The notes under the pieces were generated by a model. The model did not search any database. It was not told the origin of the DNA and was given only the letters and a program-made list of their open reading frames with translations. Shown here one piece after another: positions 35,968 to 43,412 of a stretch of 64,000 bases of DNA (position 1 is its first letter; each line of letters opens with the position of its first letter). Source of the stretch: Roseivirga spongicola. GTDB lineage: Bacteria; Bacteroidota; Bacteroidia; Cytophagales; Cyclobacteriaceae. The stretch covers positions 620,001 through 684,000 of the forward strand of contig NZ_LRPC01000028.1 of NCBI RefSeq assembly GCF_001592965.1, given 5' to 3'. Both the position numbers and the translations under genes were made by a program.

Positions 35968-37181
35968 GAGAAAAATGCCTGAGTTTTTAAGAGAGCCATA
36001 ACCAGTTTATCGATATCTGACTTGGTGTTATATATAGCAAAGGAAACCCGAACGCTTGCAGGAACCTCGAACCGCTGAAGCAAGGGCTGAGCGCAATGAT
36101 GACCCGCTCTAACACATATGCCTTCTTCGTTTAAAAATGTACTGATATCATGGGGATGAATTCCATCAATTGTAAATGAAATAACCGGAGCTTTATCCTG
36201 TTCTCCACCCATGATTTTTAAGCCATTAATGGCCTTAAGAGAGCTTAATGCGTAGTTGGTCAACTCCTCTAAGTGGGTATCTGTCTCATTTTGGCTCAAT
36301 TGCTTGATAAACTCTATTGCCGCCCCCAAACCCAAAACACCTGCAATATTAGGCGTACCTGCTTCATGCTTATGTGGAATATCCTGATAGTTAGAAGCTT
36401 CAAAAGTTACTTCCTTGACAATACCTCCCCCATAATTAAAAGGCTTCATTTCATTGAATAAGCTTTGCTTACCATAAACCACTCCCACACCTGTTGGGCC
36501 AAACATCTTATGAGCTGAAAATACCAAAAAGTCACAGTTCCATTCCTGAACGTCTACCCGATTGTGACTTAAAACTTGGGCTGCATCTACTAAAACCGGA
36601 GTTTGAGTGACTTCAGCCATTGTAGTAATTCGCTTGATATCGTTTTTAATACCCAGCACATTGGAACAAGCAGATAACGCTAACAGCTTGACTCGCTCTG
36701 ACAGGTTCTGTTTAATCCACTCATAATCCAGATGACCAGACTCTAACACAGGAATAACCAAAAGCTCAGTTCCATAGGCTTTGCAAAGCTCTTGCCACGG
36801 AATAAGATTGGCATGGTGCTCGACTTGTGAGATCATTATCACATCACCTGACTTTAATTTGGGAGCCAGAAAACTACGAGCAATCTTATTGATGCCATCC
36901 GTTGCGCCAGCAGTGAATACAATTTCCTTCTCTGATTGTGCATTGAGGAAGTTCTTAACCTTTGACCTAACTTGATTGATTTTAACCGTATTCACATTGG
37001 CAGGCCAGTATGCTCCTCTACCTACGGTGCTATACTCTTTAGAATAGTAATTAGTGATGGCATCTATGACTGACTGTGGTTTCTGGCTGGTGGCAGCATT
37101 GTCTAGATAAATCAAATCTTTGCCGGTAGGGGTTTTCTGCCGAAAAATTGGAAACTGTGATTTGACTTGATCTATGTCCAT
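35964..37181 (-). CDS. sufS: cysteine desulfurase SufS
   Basis: 405 residues, a group II PLP-dependent cysteine desulfurase. It removes sulfur from cysteine as a persulfide for Fe-S clusters and possibly for molybdopterin. Seen are YLDNAATSQKPQSV, FTAGATDGINKIARS, the PLP lysine in VFSAHKMFGPTGVGVVYG, and the active Cys in CVRAGHHCAQPL. It is coupled to sufU. The molybdenum cofactor genes start 246 bp further downstream on the same strand order, so a sulfur link is possible but not shown. Confidence 0.94.
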   Translation of the reverse strand: MDIDQVKSQFPIFRQKTPTGKDLIYLDNAATSQKPQSVIDAITNYYSKEYSTVGRGAYWPANVNTVKINQVRSKVKNFLNAQSEKEIVFTAGATDGINKIARSFLAPKLKSGDVIMISQVEHHANLIPWQELCKAYGTELLVIPVLESGHLDYEWIKQNLSERVKLLALSACSNVLGIKNDIKRITTMAEVTQTPVLVDAAQVLSHNRVDVQEWNCDFLVFSAHKMFGPTGVGVVYGKQSLFNEMKPFNYGGGIVKEVTFEASNYQDIPHKHEAGTPNIAGVLGLGAAIEFIKQLSQNETDTHLEELTNYALSSLKAINGLKIMGGEQDKAPVISFTIDGIHPHDISTFLNEEGICVRAGHHCAQPLLQRFEVPASVRVSFAIYNTKSDIDKLVMALLKTQAFFS

Positions 37182-37208
37182 GTTTTTATTCGTCTTTCAG
37201 AGGGGAAC

Positions 37209-37300
37209 GCAATGAAGCGCAGAATCATGTTATCCATTTAGGAGACTCTTCGGTCGCTCACTCCCTCTGAGTGACGCTAACTTTGGAGTCTCTCCCGTGC
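37209..37300. repeat. hairpin-rich repeat, copy 1 (between moaE and sufS)
   Basis: Nested arms GAGACTC (37242-37248) / GAGTCTC (37286-37292) enclose TCACT (37258-37262) / AGTGA (37270-37274). The stretch CGCAATGAAGCGCAGAATC followed ~17 bases later by AGACTCTTCGGTCG aligns with GCAAAGCGAAGAATC ... AGATTCTTCAGTCG in the block at 38198-38285. A separate palindrome TCCCCTGAAGGGGA lies at 37313-37326. The remaining bases up to 37427 are AT-rich TTAAAC-type repeats. Confidence 0.6.
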
Positions 37301-37427
37301 ACAACCCCTAAATCCCCTGAAGGGGACTTTTGGTTCATCGGTTCGAAAGCAATGACGGGTTTTCCTGCTCTCTGCTTCTTATCAATACATTAAACCTTAA
37401 ACATTCATCATTCATCATTAAACATTA

Positions 37428-37844
37428 TTACGGATGTGCTGACACCCATACCTCACCATCTTCAAAAACCTCTTTTTTCCAGATAGGTACTGTTTCTTTT
37501 AGCGTATCTATAGCAAACTCACAAGCGGCAAAAGATTCCTTTCTGTGTGGCGAAGAACAAGCGATAATCACTGCTTCTTCCCCTATTGGTACTTTCCCAA
37601 CTCTATGGTGAATGACCATGTCGTGCAAATTCCATCGACTAACAGCTTCATCTGCAATCTTCTGCATTTCCTTCAAGGCCATTGGCTCGTATGACTCAAA
37701 GTCGAGGTACTGAACAGCTTTATCTTTGGTTTTGTTACGCACATTGCCAATGAATACTACCAGTCCACCGCTGCCATTGTCTGATACTAAATCGATGCAA
37801 GCCTGACTGCTAAGCCTATCTGATGTGATGTATATTTTCTCCAT
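37428..37844 (-). CDS. moaE: molybdopterin synthase catalytic subunit
   Basis: 138 residues. It transfers sulfur from thiocarboxylated MoaD to cyclic pyranopterin monophosphate to make molybdopterin. Visible are VFIGNVRNKT, LDFESYEPMALKEMQKIADE, IHHRVGKVPIGEEAVIIACSSPHRKESF and the C-terminal catalytic lysine region PIWKKEVFEDGEVWVSAHP. Its ATG overlaps the last base of moaD, the expected pairing of the two subunits. Confidence 0.95.
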   Translation of the reverse strand: MEKIYITSDRLSSQACIDLVSDNGSGGLVVFIGNVRNKTKDKAVQYLDFESYEPMALKEMQKIADEAVSRWNLHDMVIHHRVGKVPIGEEAVIIACSSPHRKESFAACEFAIDTLKETVPIWKKEVFEDGEVWVSAHP

Positions 37845-38083
37845 TAGCCTCCACTTACTGGCGGAATTAAAACCACCTCATCGTTTTCATTCAGTTGATA
37901 AGAATCGTCTACATAATTGGTGTTTACTGCAAATTTTAGTGAAGCCAGTTTCTCAAAGTCTGGAAACTGACTAATCAGATCTTTCCTCACCAATGACAGT
38001 TCCTGTCCATTCACCTCTAGCTCAAGGTGCTTTCCTCCCACAATGTCTTTGGCTATACCGAATGCCGTTATTTTTACTTTCAT
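37844..38083 (-). CDS. moaD: molybdopterin synthase sulfur-carrier subunit
   Basis: 79 residues with a ubiquitin-like fold and the obligatory C-terminal Gly-Gly (VLIPPVSGG), which MoeB adenylates and a sulfurtransferase converts to thiocarboxylate. It starts MKVKITAFGIAKDIVG, standard for MoaD. It directly precedes moaE on the minus strand with a one-base overlap. Confidence 0.93.
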   Translation of the reverse strand: MKVKITAFGIAKDIVGGKHLELEVNGQELSLVRKDLISQFPDFEKLASLKFAVNTNYVDDSYQLNENDEVVLIPPVSGG

Positions 38084-38197
38084 TTTTATTTCTACAATGA
38101 GGCGATAAAGAGATTCCTGATATTTTTCATCCTTGAAAAATTAGGAAGAAAAATTCTGGAATGACGGCTCAAACTTTATCAAACTCTAATTTAAAAC

Positions 38198-38285
38198 GTC
38201 ATTCAGAGCAAAGCGAAGAATCTCCCGAATTCAAACATGAGATTCTTCAGTCGTCCTGTCCCGTCTGACCTTCGGTACTGACGGG
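38198..38285. repeat. hairpin-rich repeat, copy 2 (between moaD and moeB)
   Basis: Two hairpins in tandem: AAGAATCTC (38216-38224) / GAGATTCTT (38239-38247), perfect 9 bp, and CCCGTC (38260-38265) / GACGGG (38280-38285), ending against the moeB stop codon. It shares the CAAAGCGAAGAATC and AGATTCTTCAGTCG phrases with the copy at 37209-37300, so moaE-moaD is bracketed by the two. Confidence 0.65.
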
Positions 38286-39419
38286 CTAGTAAGCCTTCAT
38301 ACTCGAGTCAATCTCTTGTTGCCATGCTGTAATGCCACCTTTTAAGTTGATCAGGTTTTCAAAACCTTCTTTCTGAAGTAATTCAATGGCCTTTTTACTT
38401 CTGCCTCCCATCTTACACATCATCACAACTTCTTTGTCTTTTGGAATCTCATTCGATCTGCTCAATACTTTATTCAGAGGGATCAACTTGCCTCCCAAAT
38501 TAGCGATTTCGTATTCGTAATCTTCCCGAACGTCAATCAATTCCACAGCTCCTTTATCCAATCTTTCCTTCAACTCCTGAACGGAAATCTCTTTAATCGA
38601 CTCCTGCTTCACTGCTCCCATACAGAAGGCCTCATAGTCTATCAATTCCTTAATCGTTGGATGCTGCCCACTAATCGGGTTGTCTGGGTTAGCCTCAATA
38701 TTCAGCTTGAACGTAGAGAAATCGAGCGCATCAAAAACGAAGAGTTTCCCGCTAAGTAACTCACCCATTCCCACCAAAAGCTTTATTGCCTCATTGGCCA
38801 TCATAGAACCGATAATTCCTGGTAGAACACCTAAAACTCCACCTTCACTACAGCTAGGCACCATTTCTGGCGGTGGTGGTGTGGGAAATAAGTCGCGATA
38901 ATTAGGGCCTCTACTTCCATCAGTTTTCAAGGCATTAAAAACCGAAACCTGGCCTTCAAACCTAAATATGGCTCCATATACCAAAGGCTTTTGAAGCAGA
39001 AAACAAGCATCATTCACTAAGTAGCGAGTTGGTAAATTGTCTGAACCATCAACTACTAAATCATATGGCTCAATCAACTTCATTGCATTGAGCGAGTTGA
39101 TCGGACTTTCATACACATCGAACTGAATTGACGGATTGAGCAGACTCAGTTTCTCACTTGCTGTTTTGGCTTTTGATTGACCGATCTCTTTGGTATTGAA
39201 AAGTACCTGACGCTGAAGGTTAGACAGACTGACCTCATCGAAATCTACTATACCGATTCGGCCGACCCCAGCAGCAGACAAATACTGCAAAATGGGTGCA
39301 CCTAAACCTCCGGCTCCAATCACCAAAACCGATGAATCGATCAGTTTTTGCTGACCTGATTCTCCGAATTCAGGAATAATGATTTGGCGGTTGTAGCGAA
39401 GTAAATCGTCTTTATTCAA
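38286..39419 (-). CDS. moeB: MoeB/ThiF-type adenylyltransferase with C-terminal rhodanese domain
   Basis: 377 residues. Residues ~1-250 are the E1-like domain: VLVIGAGGLGAPILQYLSAAGVG for ATP, DGSDNLPTRYLVNDAC, and GVLGVLPGIIGSMMANEAIK. Residues ~275-377 are a rhodanese domain (ELIDVREDYEYEIANLGGKL) with active Cys in VMMCKMGGRSKKA. Like MOCS3/MoeZ it can adenylate MoaD and hand over sulfur. The ThiF zinc CxxC pairs are not evident (a CSEG is present). It overlaps the mocA-like gene by 8 bases. Confidence 0.9.
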   Translation of the reverse strand: MNKDDLLRYNRQIIIPEFGESGQQKLIDSSVLVIGAGGLGAPILQYLSAAGVGRIGIVDFDEVSLSNLQRQVLFNTKEIGQSKAKTASEKLSLLNPSIQFDVYESPINSLNAMKLIEPYDLVVDGSDNLPTRYLVNDACFLLQKPLVYGAIFRFEGQVSVFNALKTDGSRGPNYRDLFPTPPPPEMVPSCSEGGVLGVLPGIIGSMMANEAIKLLVGMGELLSGKLFVFDALDFSTFKLNIEANPDNPISGQHPTIKELIDYEAFCMGAVKQESIKEISVQELKERLDKGAVELIDVREDYEYEIANLGGKLIPLNKVLSRSNEIPKDKEVVMMCKMGGRSKKAIELLQKEGFENLINLKGGITAWQQEIDSSMKAY

Positions 39420-40014
39420 AAGCTTTTAGAATTTGTTGATAGTCTTCAGGCGTATCAATATCCTGAATAAAATGATCAGAAGAAACCTCAATTCGACAAA
39501 CACTTTCCGAATTCCTCTGAACGACAGCAGAACAGCCATTCATCTCGGTATGGTTCAATATTTCCTGAAAATGCTTCTGAGCAAAAATCACAGGATTCCC
39601 CTTCTGACCTTTGAAAAAAGGTACCTGAATACTGTATTCATTTTGATTGGCAAATGAATGCATCAAAAAGCAATAATCTTCAGCCTTGAGCAATGGCATA
39701 TCACCCAAACAAATCATCACTGCATCGGCATCGTCAATCGCCCTTAATCCTACCTGAATAGAAGTGGTTTGGCCCTTATGGTAATCTGGATTATGAATGA
39801 TTTTTAATTTTTGTCCCAAGGCATCAGGATTGATTTCTGATTCGACTAAATCTCCATCTCTTCCAGTAACTACCACAATCTCATCTACCCCAGCAGCCAA
39901 TAGCTGCTCTAAAGTCTTCTGAACAACCGTAGAATCTGGCAGCGGTAGCAGCATCTTATTCTCTCCCATTCTAGAGGAAAGTCCGGCAGTAAGAAGTATG
40001 GCGGAAATTCGCAT
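39412..40014 (-). CDS. molybdenum cofactor nucleotidyltransferase (MocA/MobA-like)
   Basis: 200 residues. The N-terminal signature LTAGLSSRMGENKMLLPL is closer to MocA (cytidylyl transfer, LAAGxSxRMG) than to MobA (LAGGxSxRMG). The metal-binding region is ICLGDMPLL, and GQKGNPVIF is conserved in the family. It attaches a nucleotide to molybdopterin to make the dinucleotide cofactor used by xanthine-dehydrogenase-type enzymes. It is the first gene of the moeB-moaD-moaE series on the minus strand. No molybdoenzyme is in the window. Confidence 0.87.
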   Translation of the reverse strand: MRISAILLTAGLSSRMGENKMLLPLPDSTVVQKTLEQLLAAGVDEIVVVTGRDGDLVESEINPDALGQKLKIIHNPDYHKGQTTSIQVGLRAIDDADAVMICLGDMPLLKAEDYCFLMHSFANQNEYSIQVPFFKGQKGNPVIFAQKHFQEILNHTEMNGCSAVVQRNSESVCRIEVSSDHFIQDIDTPEDYQQILKAFE

Positions 40015-40077
40015 GGCTAAAGATAGAGATAAGCGAGAAAAGTAAATAGGTAGTATTAGCCAACCCTATTGGCGGTA

Positions 40078-40148
40078 TAATGATACATTTTCACTATCTA
40101 TATAGAATGTAGTGATAGAAAACTGTGTCATTATTCAACGTTATCAGC
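40078..40148 (+). repeat. attC-like hairpin left of insert 2
   Basis: Left arm segments TAATGA (40078-40083), ACA (40085-40087), TTTT (40088-40091) and CACTA (40092-40096) pair with TCATTA (40128-40133), TGT (40124-40126), AAAA (40119-40122) and TAGTG (40110-40114). The right arm has extra unpaired bases (C at 40123 and ATAG at 40115-40118), with one T/G mismatch and a 13-base loop. GTTATCAGC follows at 40140-40148. Unpaired bases on only one arm are the polarity mark of integron attC sites. Confidence 0.45.
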
Positions 40149-40970
40149 AAATTGGATGAACCACGCGAAAAAACAAGAAATAGCTTCATCATTTCCTATA
40201 AGATACGAAACTGGAGATCTTAATGTGAATATTTCATTTAAAGAGTTTGAAGTATTTGACAGTGGCATTTTTTCATCGACTATGGATGAAAAATGGAACA
40301 TATTCGTATTAAAGGACAAAATCCACTTCGCCCACAGCTGGACTGACGTATGTATTTTTCAATTACAGTTTTCTAAGAACGAAGATTCCGTTCAATTGAC
40401 CAAGTTTCGAGTCAATCGTAATCAAAATAAGCACAAAAGTCACGACTTGAAACAAGATACCATACTGTTAAAGAAACTACTTCAATTGTATCTCAACAGA
40501 GAAGACATATACATAGACCCCAAGCTCAATCTCCCGCTCATAAAAAATACAATCCTCGAAATTGATCCAGAAAACTTATGTAAAAAATCAATTGGCTCGA
40601 ATAACGTTGGACTTACTCGCAGTATTTATGAAGTACTAACTGATGATGAACAGAGAAAATACATACATGTAATTGGTTGGGAAGAATTGAAACAAATGAT
40701 TTCAACGATGGATGAAAATGAACCTTTGATAAGTCTCTATATGGAAAATAAGAATCAAAATTGGGCGAAACTTACTACTTTGATAAAGAAGGTAATAGAT
40801 TTTTAGGAAAAGTAAGAACCGAGGGTAGAATAAGGAGCAGCTAACATAAGTTATACGCAATGCGGCTGATGGTGGTACTGAAACTTTTGCGGTTTGTAAA
40901 ATGAATAAAATTTAAACCACAGCTTTGGCTACCGAATGTGCTCGATTCAAAACTAGCGCTTTTGAATCAC
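40140..40970 (+). mobile_element. integron-cassette-like insert 2 (one gene)
   Basis: It begins at CAACGTTATCAGC (40136-40148), like CAACGTTAGCAGC before insert 1, and its right end starts GCAGCTAACATAAGTTATACGCAATGCGG (40837-40865), like the end of insert 1. A further imperfect palindrome follows (GGTA...GGTTT near 40878-40900 with AAACC...TACC near 40914-40933). The single gene starts 16 bases after the left core, typical for cassettes, and is AT-rich. The right boundary is uncertain. Confidence 0.45.
40156..40806 (+). CDS. hypothetical protein carried on cassette-like insert 2
   Basis: 216 residues, not recognised. No signal peptide, membrane helix or known motif. It is rich in Lys, Asn and Ile, with a basic middle (NRNQNKHKSHDLKQ at ~94-107) and a helical C-terminal half (IHVIGWEELKQMISTMDENEP). 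The mean codon choice is AT-rich compared with its chromosomal neighbours, consistent with transfer. It is flanked by mocA (divergent) and a GH64-like gene and shows no operon partner. Confidence 0.6.
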   Translation: MNHAKKQEIASSFPIRYETGDLNVNISFKEFEVFDSGIFSSTMDEKWNIFVLKDKIHFAHSWTDVCIFQLQFSKNEDSVQLTKFRVNRNQNKHKSHDLKQDTILLKKLLQLYLNREDIYIDPKLNLPLIKNTILEIDPENLCKKSIGSNNVGLTRSIYEVLTDDEQRKYIHVIGWEELKQMISTMDENEPLISLYMENKNQNWAKLTTLIKKVIDF

Positions 40971-41150
40971 GCACTGCTCATAATCACCTTCCCATCTTCC
41001 TCTCATTCAACCATTTTCTTTAATACCCACTCTCTATCTCCACATGGCGAATACGCGCATTTTTAAAACCCCGTAATTATACGGTTGCCACAAGAATTGA
41101 TATTCGGCAGCTTTCGACTTTAAAACCTCAATTAAATAAACTCAATCACA
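40807..41150. other. gene-free stretch with the right end of insert 2
   Basis: 344 bp without a convincing gene. The first ~160 bases hold the cassette right end. The last ~120 bases, upstream of the GH64-like gene, are unstructured apart from the small hairpin CCGTAATTATACGG at 41073-41086. A promoter must lie here, but no TAnnTTTG match is evident. Confidence 0.4.
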
Positions 41151-42485
41151 ATGATGACTATCAACTTTCATAACAAAACAGGTAGCAAAGACCTGTATTT
41201 GTTTTTCGATTATGCCGATGCACTAACTTCTGGCGTTACCGGCTTTTCAAACATGAGCTACAAACAGCCATGGAAAGACGGCAAATTAGCATTAGATAAG
41301 CCATTCACTTGTAGTTTCGACTGGATCAACTCAGGTACTTTTTGGTTTTTAATGACCAATGAAACTGGCGCTAATACCATTACTAACCATCCGAATACCG
41401 CTATGGGCACTGCCGATCCGAACTGGGTTGGTGGCTTCTTTGAGCTCACCTCACTGGAGTCAGATAATATGGCCTATTTTGATGTAACCAATGTTGACCA
41501 GGTAGGCTTGGTTTGTGGTGCTAAGTTTAGCGATGGCACCCATTGCGGCTATGGCGAAACAGCTAATGAATTAATTTCAGGACTCATCAATGGCTGCGGA
41601 CTTAGTGCCGACACATCTGCTGAAGTCTCAATTAAAGGAACCGATGGTACTACTTACAAGAAACTCTGGGGACCTACAGTTGCTCAGGTAAGCTCGCAAT
41701 ATAGTGGTGCTTATGATGCCTACATTAAGGCCATTAAAGACAATATAACTAAACTTACCTTCAATGCGGATAGCACTATTGGCTCTCCTCACTGCGGAAC
41801 ACAGTTGGGCTCATTCAAATTCACCGGCTACTTTGGAGCACCGAAAATGATGCCTGCAGGAAGTTCCATTACTGACATGAATGACATTGTAGCCTCCTTC
41901 GAAGCCATAGATTGTCCGAAAAAGGGAGACATCACTTACATCTACTTGACCAAAGAAGCACTTAATGGAGGAACTATTATGAGTGGTAGTAGCTCTGGTG
42001 GAATGTATGTTTATCCTGCTTTTGAATACGCCAACCCAACTACACCAAGTAAAATTGAAAAAGGTGGTTGGGCCAATGATGTGTCACTTAACTGGACGGC
42101 TACAGGAGCCAATGCCGTAAAAGACACTACTTGTTTTCAAGCTATGATATCTAGTGTTGGCCGTGACTTAGTCACCGCTATGAACCTCGGCTACATTGGG
42201 GTGACTCAAAAGCATAATGACTTCGTGTATCAAGATACATCTACTTACGCCAGTGCAGAAACACAGAAGAAATACATCAACGAATGGAATAAATACATCA
42301 CAGAAAATTCTGACTCTTACGGAATGGCCTACTCTGACGGAACACATGCCAAAGTGCAGTTTCATCCGCCAGTAAATGGTACCATAGACTGTTTTGTACT
42401 TTCACAGGACGATCCGAGCACTGACACTTACTGGTCTAAGTATGTGGCTCCAAAAACAAAATCAGGCAAAGGAGGAGGAAATTAA
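41151..42485 (+). CDS. putative GH64/thaumatin-like beta-1,3-glucanase-family protein
   Basis: 444 residues. The order of features, an N-terminal beta-domain (INFHNKTGSKDLYLFFDY), DPNWVGGFFELTS ... FDVTNVDQVGLVCG, a Cys-containing CGYGETANELISGLINGCG, DAYIKAIKDN, and the terminal YGMAYSDGTHAKVQFHPPVNGTI, parallels the GH64 beta-1,3-glucanase layout. The catalytic Glu/Asp could not be placed with certainty. It has no signal peptide, unusual for such a glucanase, and ends in a Gly/Lys tail (KSGKGGGN). It could be a non-enzymatic relative. The gene stands alone. Confidence 0.4.
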   Translation: MMTINFHNKTGSKDLYLFFDYADALTSGVTGFSNMSYKQPWKDGKLALDKPFTCSFDWINSGTFWFLMTNETGANTITNHPNTAMGTADPNWVGGFFELTSLESDNMAYFDVTNVDQVGLVCGAKFSDGTHCGYGETANELISGLINGCGLSADTSAEVSIKGTDGTTYKKLWGPTVAQVSSQYSGAYDAYIKAIKDNITKLTFNADSTIGSPHCGTQLGSFKFTGYFGAPKMMPAGSSITDMNDIVASFEAIDCPKKGDITYIYLTKEALNGGTIMSGSSSGGMYVYPAFEYANPTTPSKIEKGGWANDVSLNWTATGANAVKDTTCFQAMISSVGRDLVTAMNLGYIGVTQKHNDFVYQDTSTYASAETQKKYINEWNKYITENSDSYGMAYSDGTHAKVQFHPPVNGTIDCFVLSQDDPSTDTYWSKYVAPKTKSGKGGGN

Positions 42486-42546
42486 ATCACCTTACTTGTA
42501 CTGATTAGAAATGGCAAGTACAGAAATGTGCTTGCCAAAACTAGCT

Positions 42547-43209
42547 TCACTTTCCAAGAAGCAAAGCTGGGTCTGGGCAATTCTCCAAAAACCTCTTCTT
42601 CTCGCTGGCTTTGCAGACTCCAGGGTAATCTCCTTTAAGGCCTTCCATATCGAGCATAACTTGAAAATGAAGGTGTGGTGGCCAATGAAAATTCTCATGG
42701 TAAGCACCCAAACTGGCAAACTGCTCTCCTTTCTTAATCAGCTTTCCTTCGTATAGACCATGCAGAGACATAGTGCTTAAATGGCCGTAAAGTGTATAGA
42801 AGATCTCATCATCAATTTCATGCTCAAGGATAATCACTGGCCCATAATCTCCATGCACTCTATGATTGGCATAAGAATGCACAGTTGCCTCTAAAGGTGA
42901 GTAAATCGGAGTCCCTGCTTTGGTCCAAATATCAATGCCCAAATGGATGGTTCTTGGTTCTTCATCAGAAAACAAGTCACTTCTAGAGTATAGACTTCTC
43001 TCCTCTCCATAACCACCAATTCCAGTAGTGCAGTCATTCTTATCCAACACCGCTTGAATATATTCTGTGAACTGCTGCTCATCGTTTAGATCTATTCTAT
43101 CGAGCTCCTGATTATTCTTACTTAAATCGAAGTGATGTAGTTTTTCTTGATCGAATTTGATGACTCGTGCTGGTTCAATATGGTTTTTGGATAGCAGTTC
43201 TTGTAGCAT
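42547..43209 (-). CDS. M23-like (LytM fold) protein, standalone form
   Basis: 220 residues. Zinc ligands of the LytM fold are visible: HLGID (H and D) and PPHLHFQV (H-x-H), with YTLYGHLS between. There is no signal peptide, so a cell-wall role is doubtful. The stretch GGYGEERSLYS ... LGIDIWTKAGTPIYSPL ... YGPVIILEHE ... GDYPGVC resembles the middle domain of large proteins that join an aminoglycoside-phosphotransferase-like domain, this domain and a class III aminotransferase. Here only the middle domain is encoded. The substrate is unknown. Confidence 0.7.
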   Translation of the reverse strand: MLQELLSKNHIEPARVIKFDQEKLHHFDLSKNNQELDRIDLNDEQQFTEYIQAVLDKNDCTTGIGGYGEERSLYSRSDLFSDEEPRTIHLGIDIWTKAGTPIYSPLEATVHSYANHRVHGDYGPVIILEHEIDDEIFYTLYGHLSTMSLHGLYEGKLIKKGEQFASLGAYHENFHWPPHLHFQVMLDMEGLKGDYPGVCKASEKKRFLENCPDPALLLGK

Positions 43210-43364
43210 GTGCGAATATATTCAAGACTGAAGAACTTGGTGCTAGACCCAGCTACAAAATCATCAATAGGCAATATTCATTGATGAGGAGGACATCAAC
43301 AAAAAGTACTTATGATAAGGCTTCAAATGATTGAAGCTTTTAACACTTGCACATGTAAAACAAA

Positions 43365-43390
43365 GAAACCCCAAGCACTGCCGGGGTTTC
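43365..43390 (-). terminator. intrinsic terminator of the BBE flavoprotein gene
   Basis: On the minus strand GAAACCCC, a 10-base loop and GGGGTTTC form a perfect 8-bp stem followed by a T-rich tract (TTTGTTTT), 23 bases after the flavoprotein stop. Confidence 0.85.
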
Positions 43391-43412
43391 AGACCTCAAT
43401 AACCTTAAAAAG

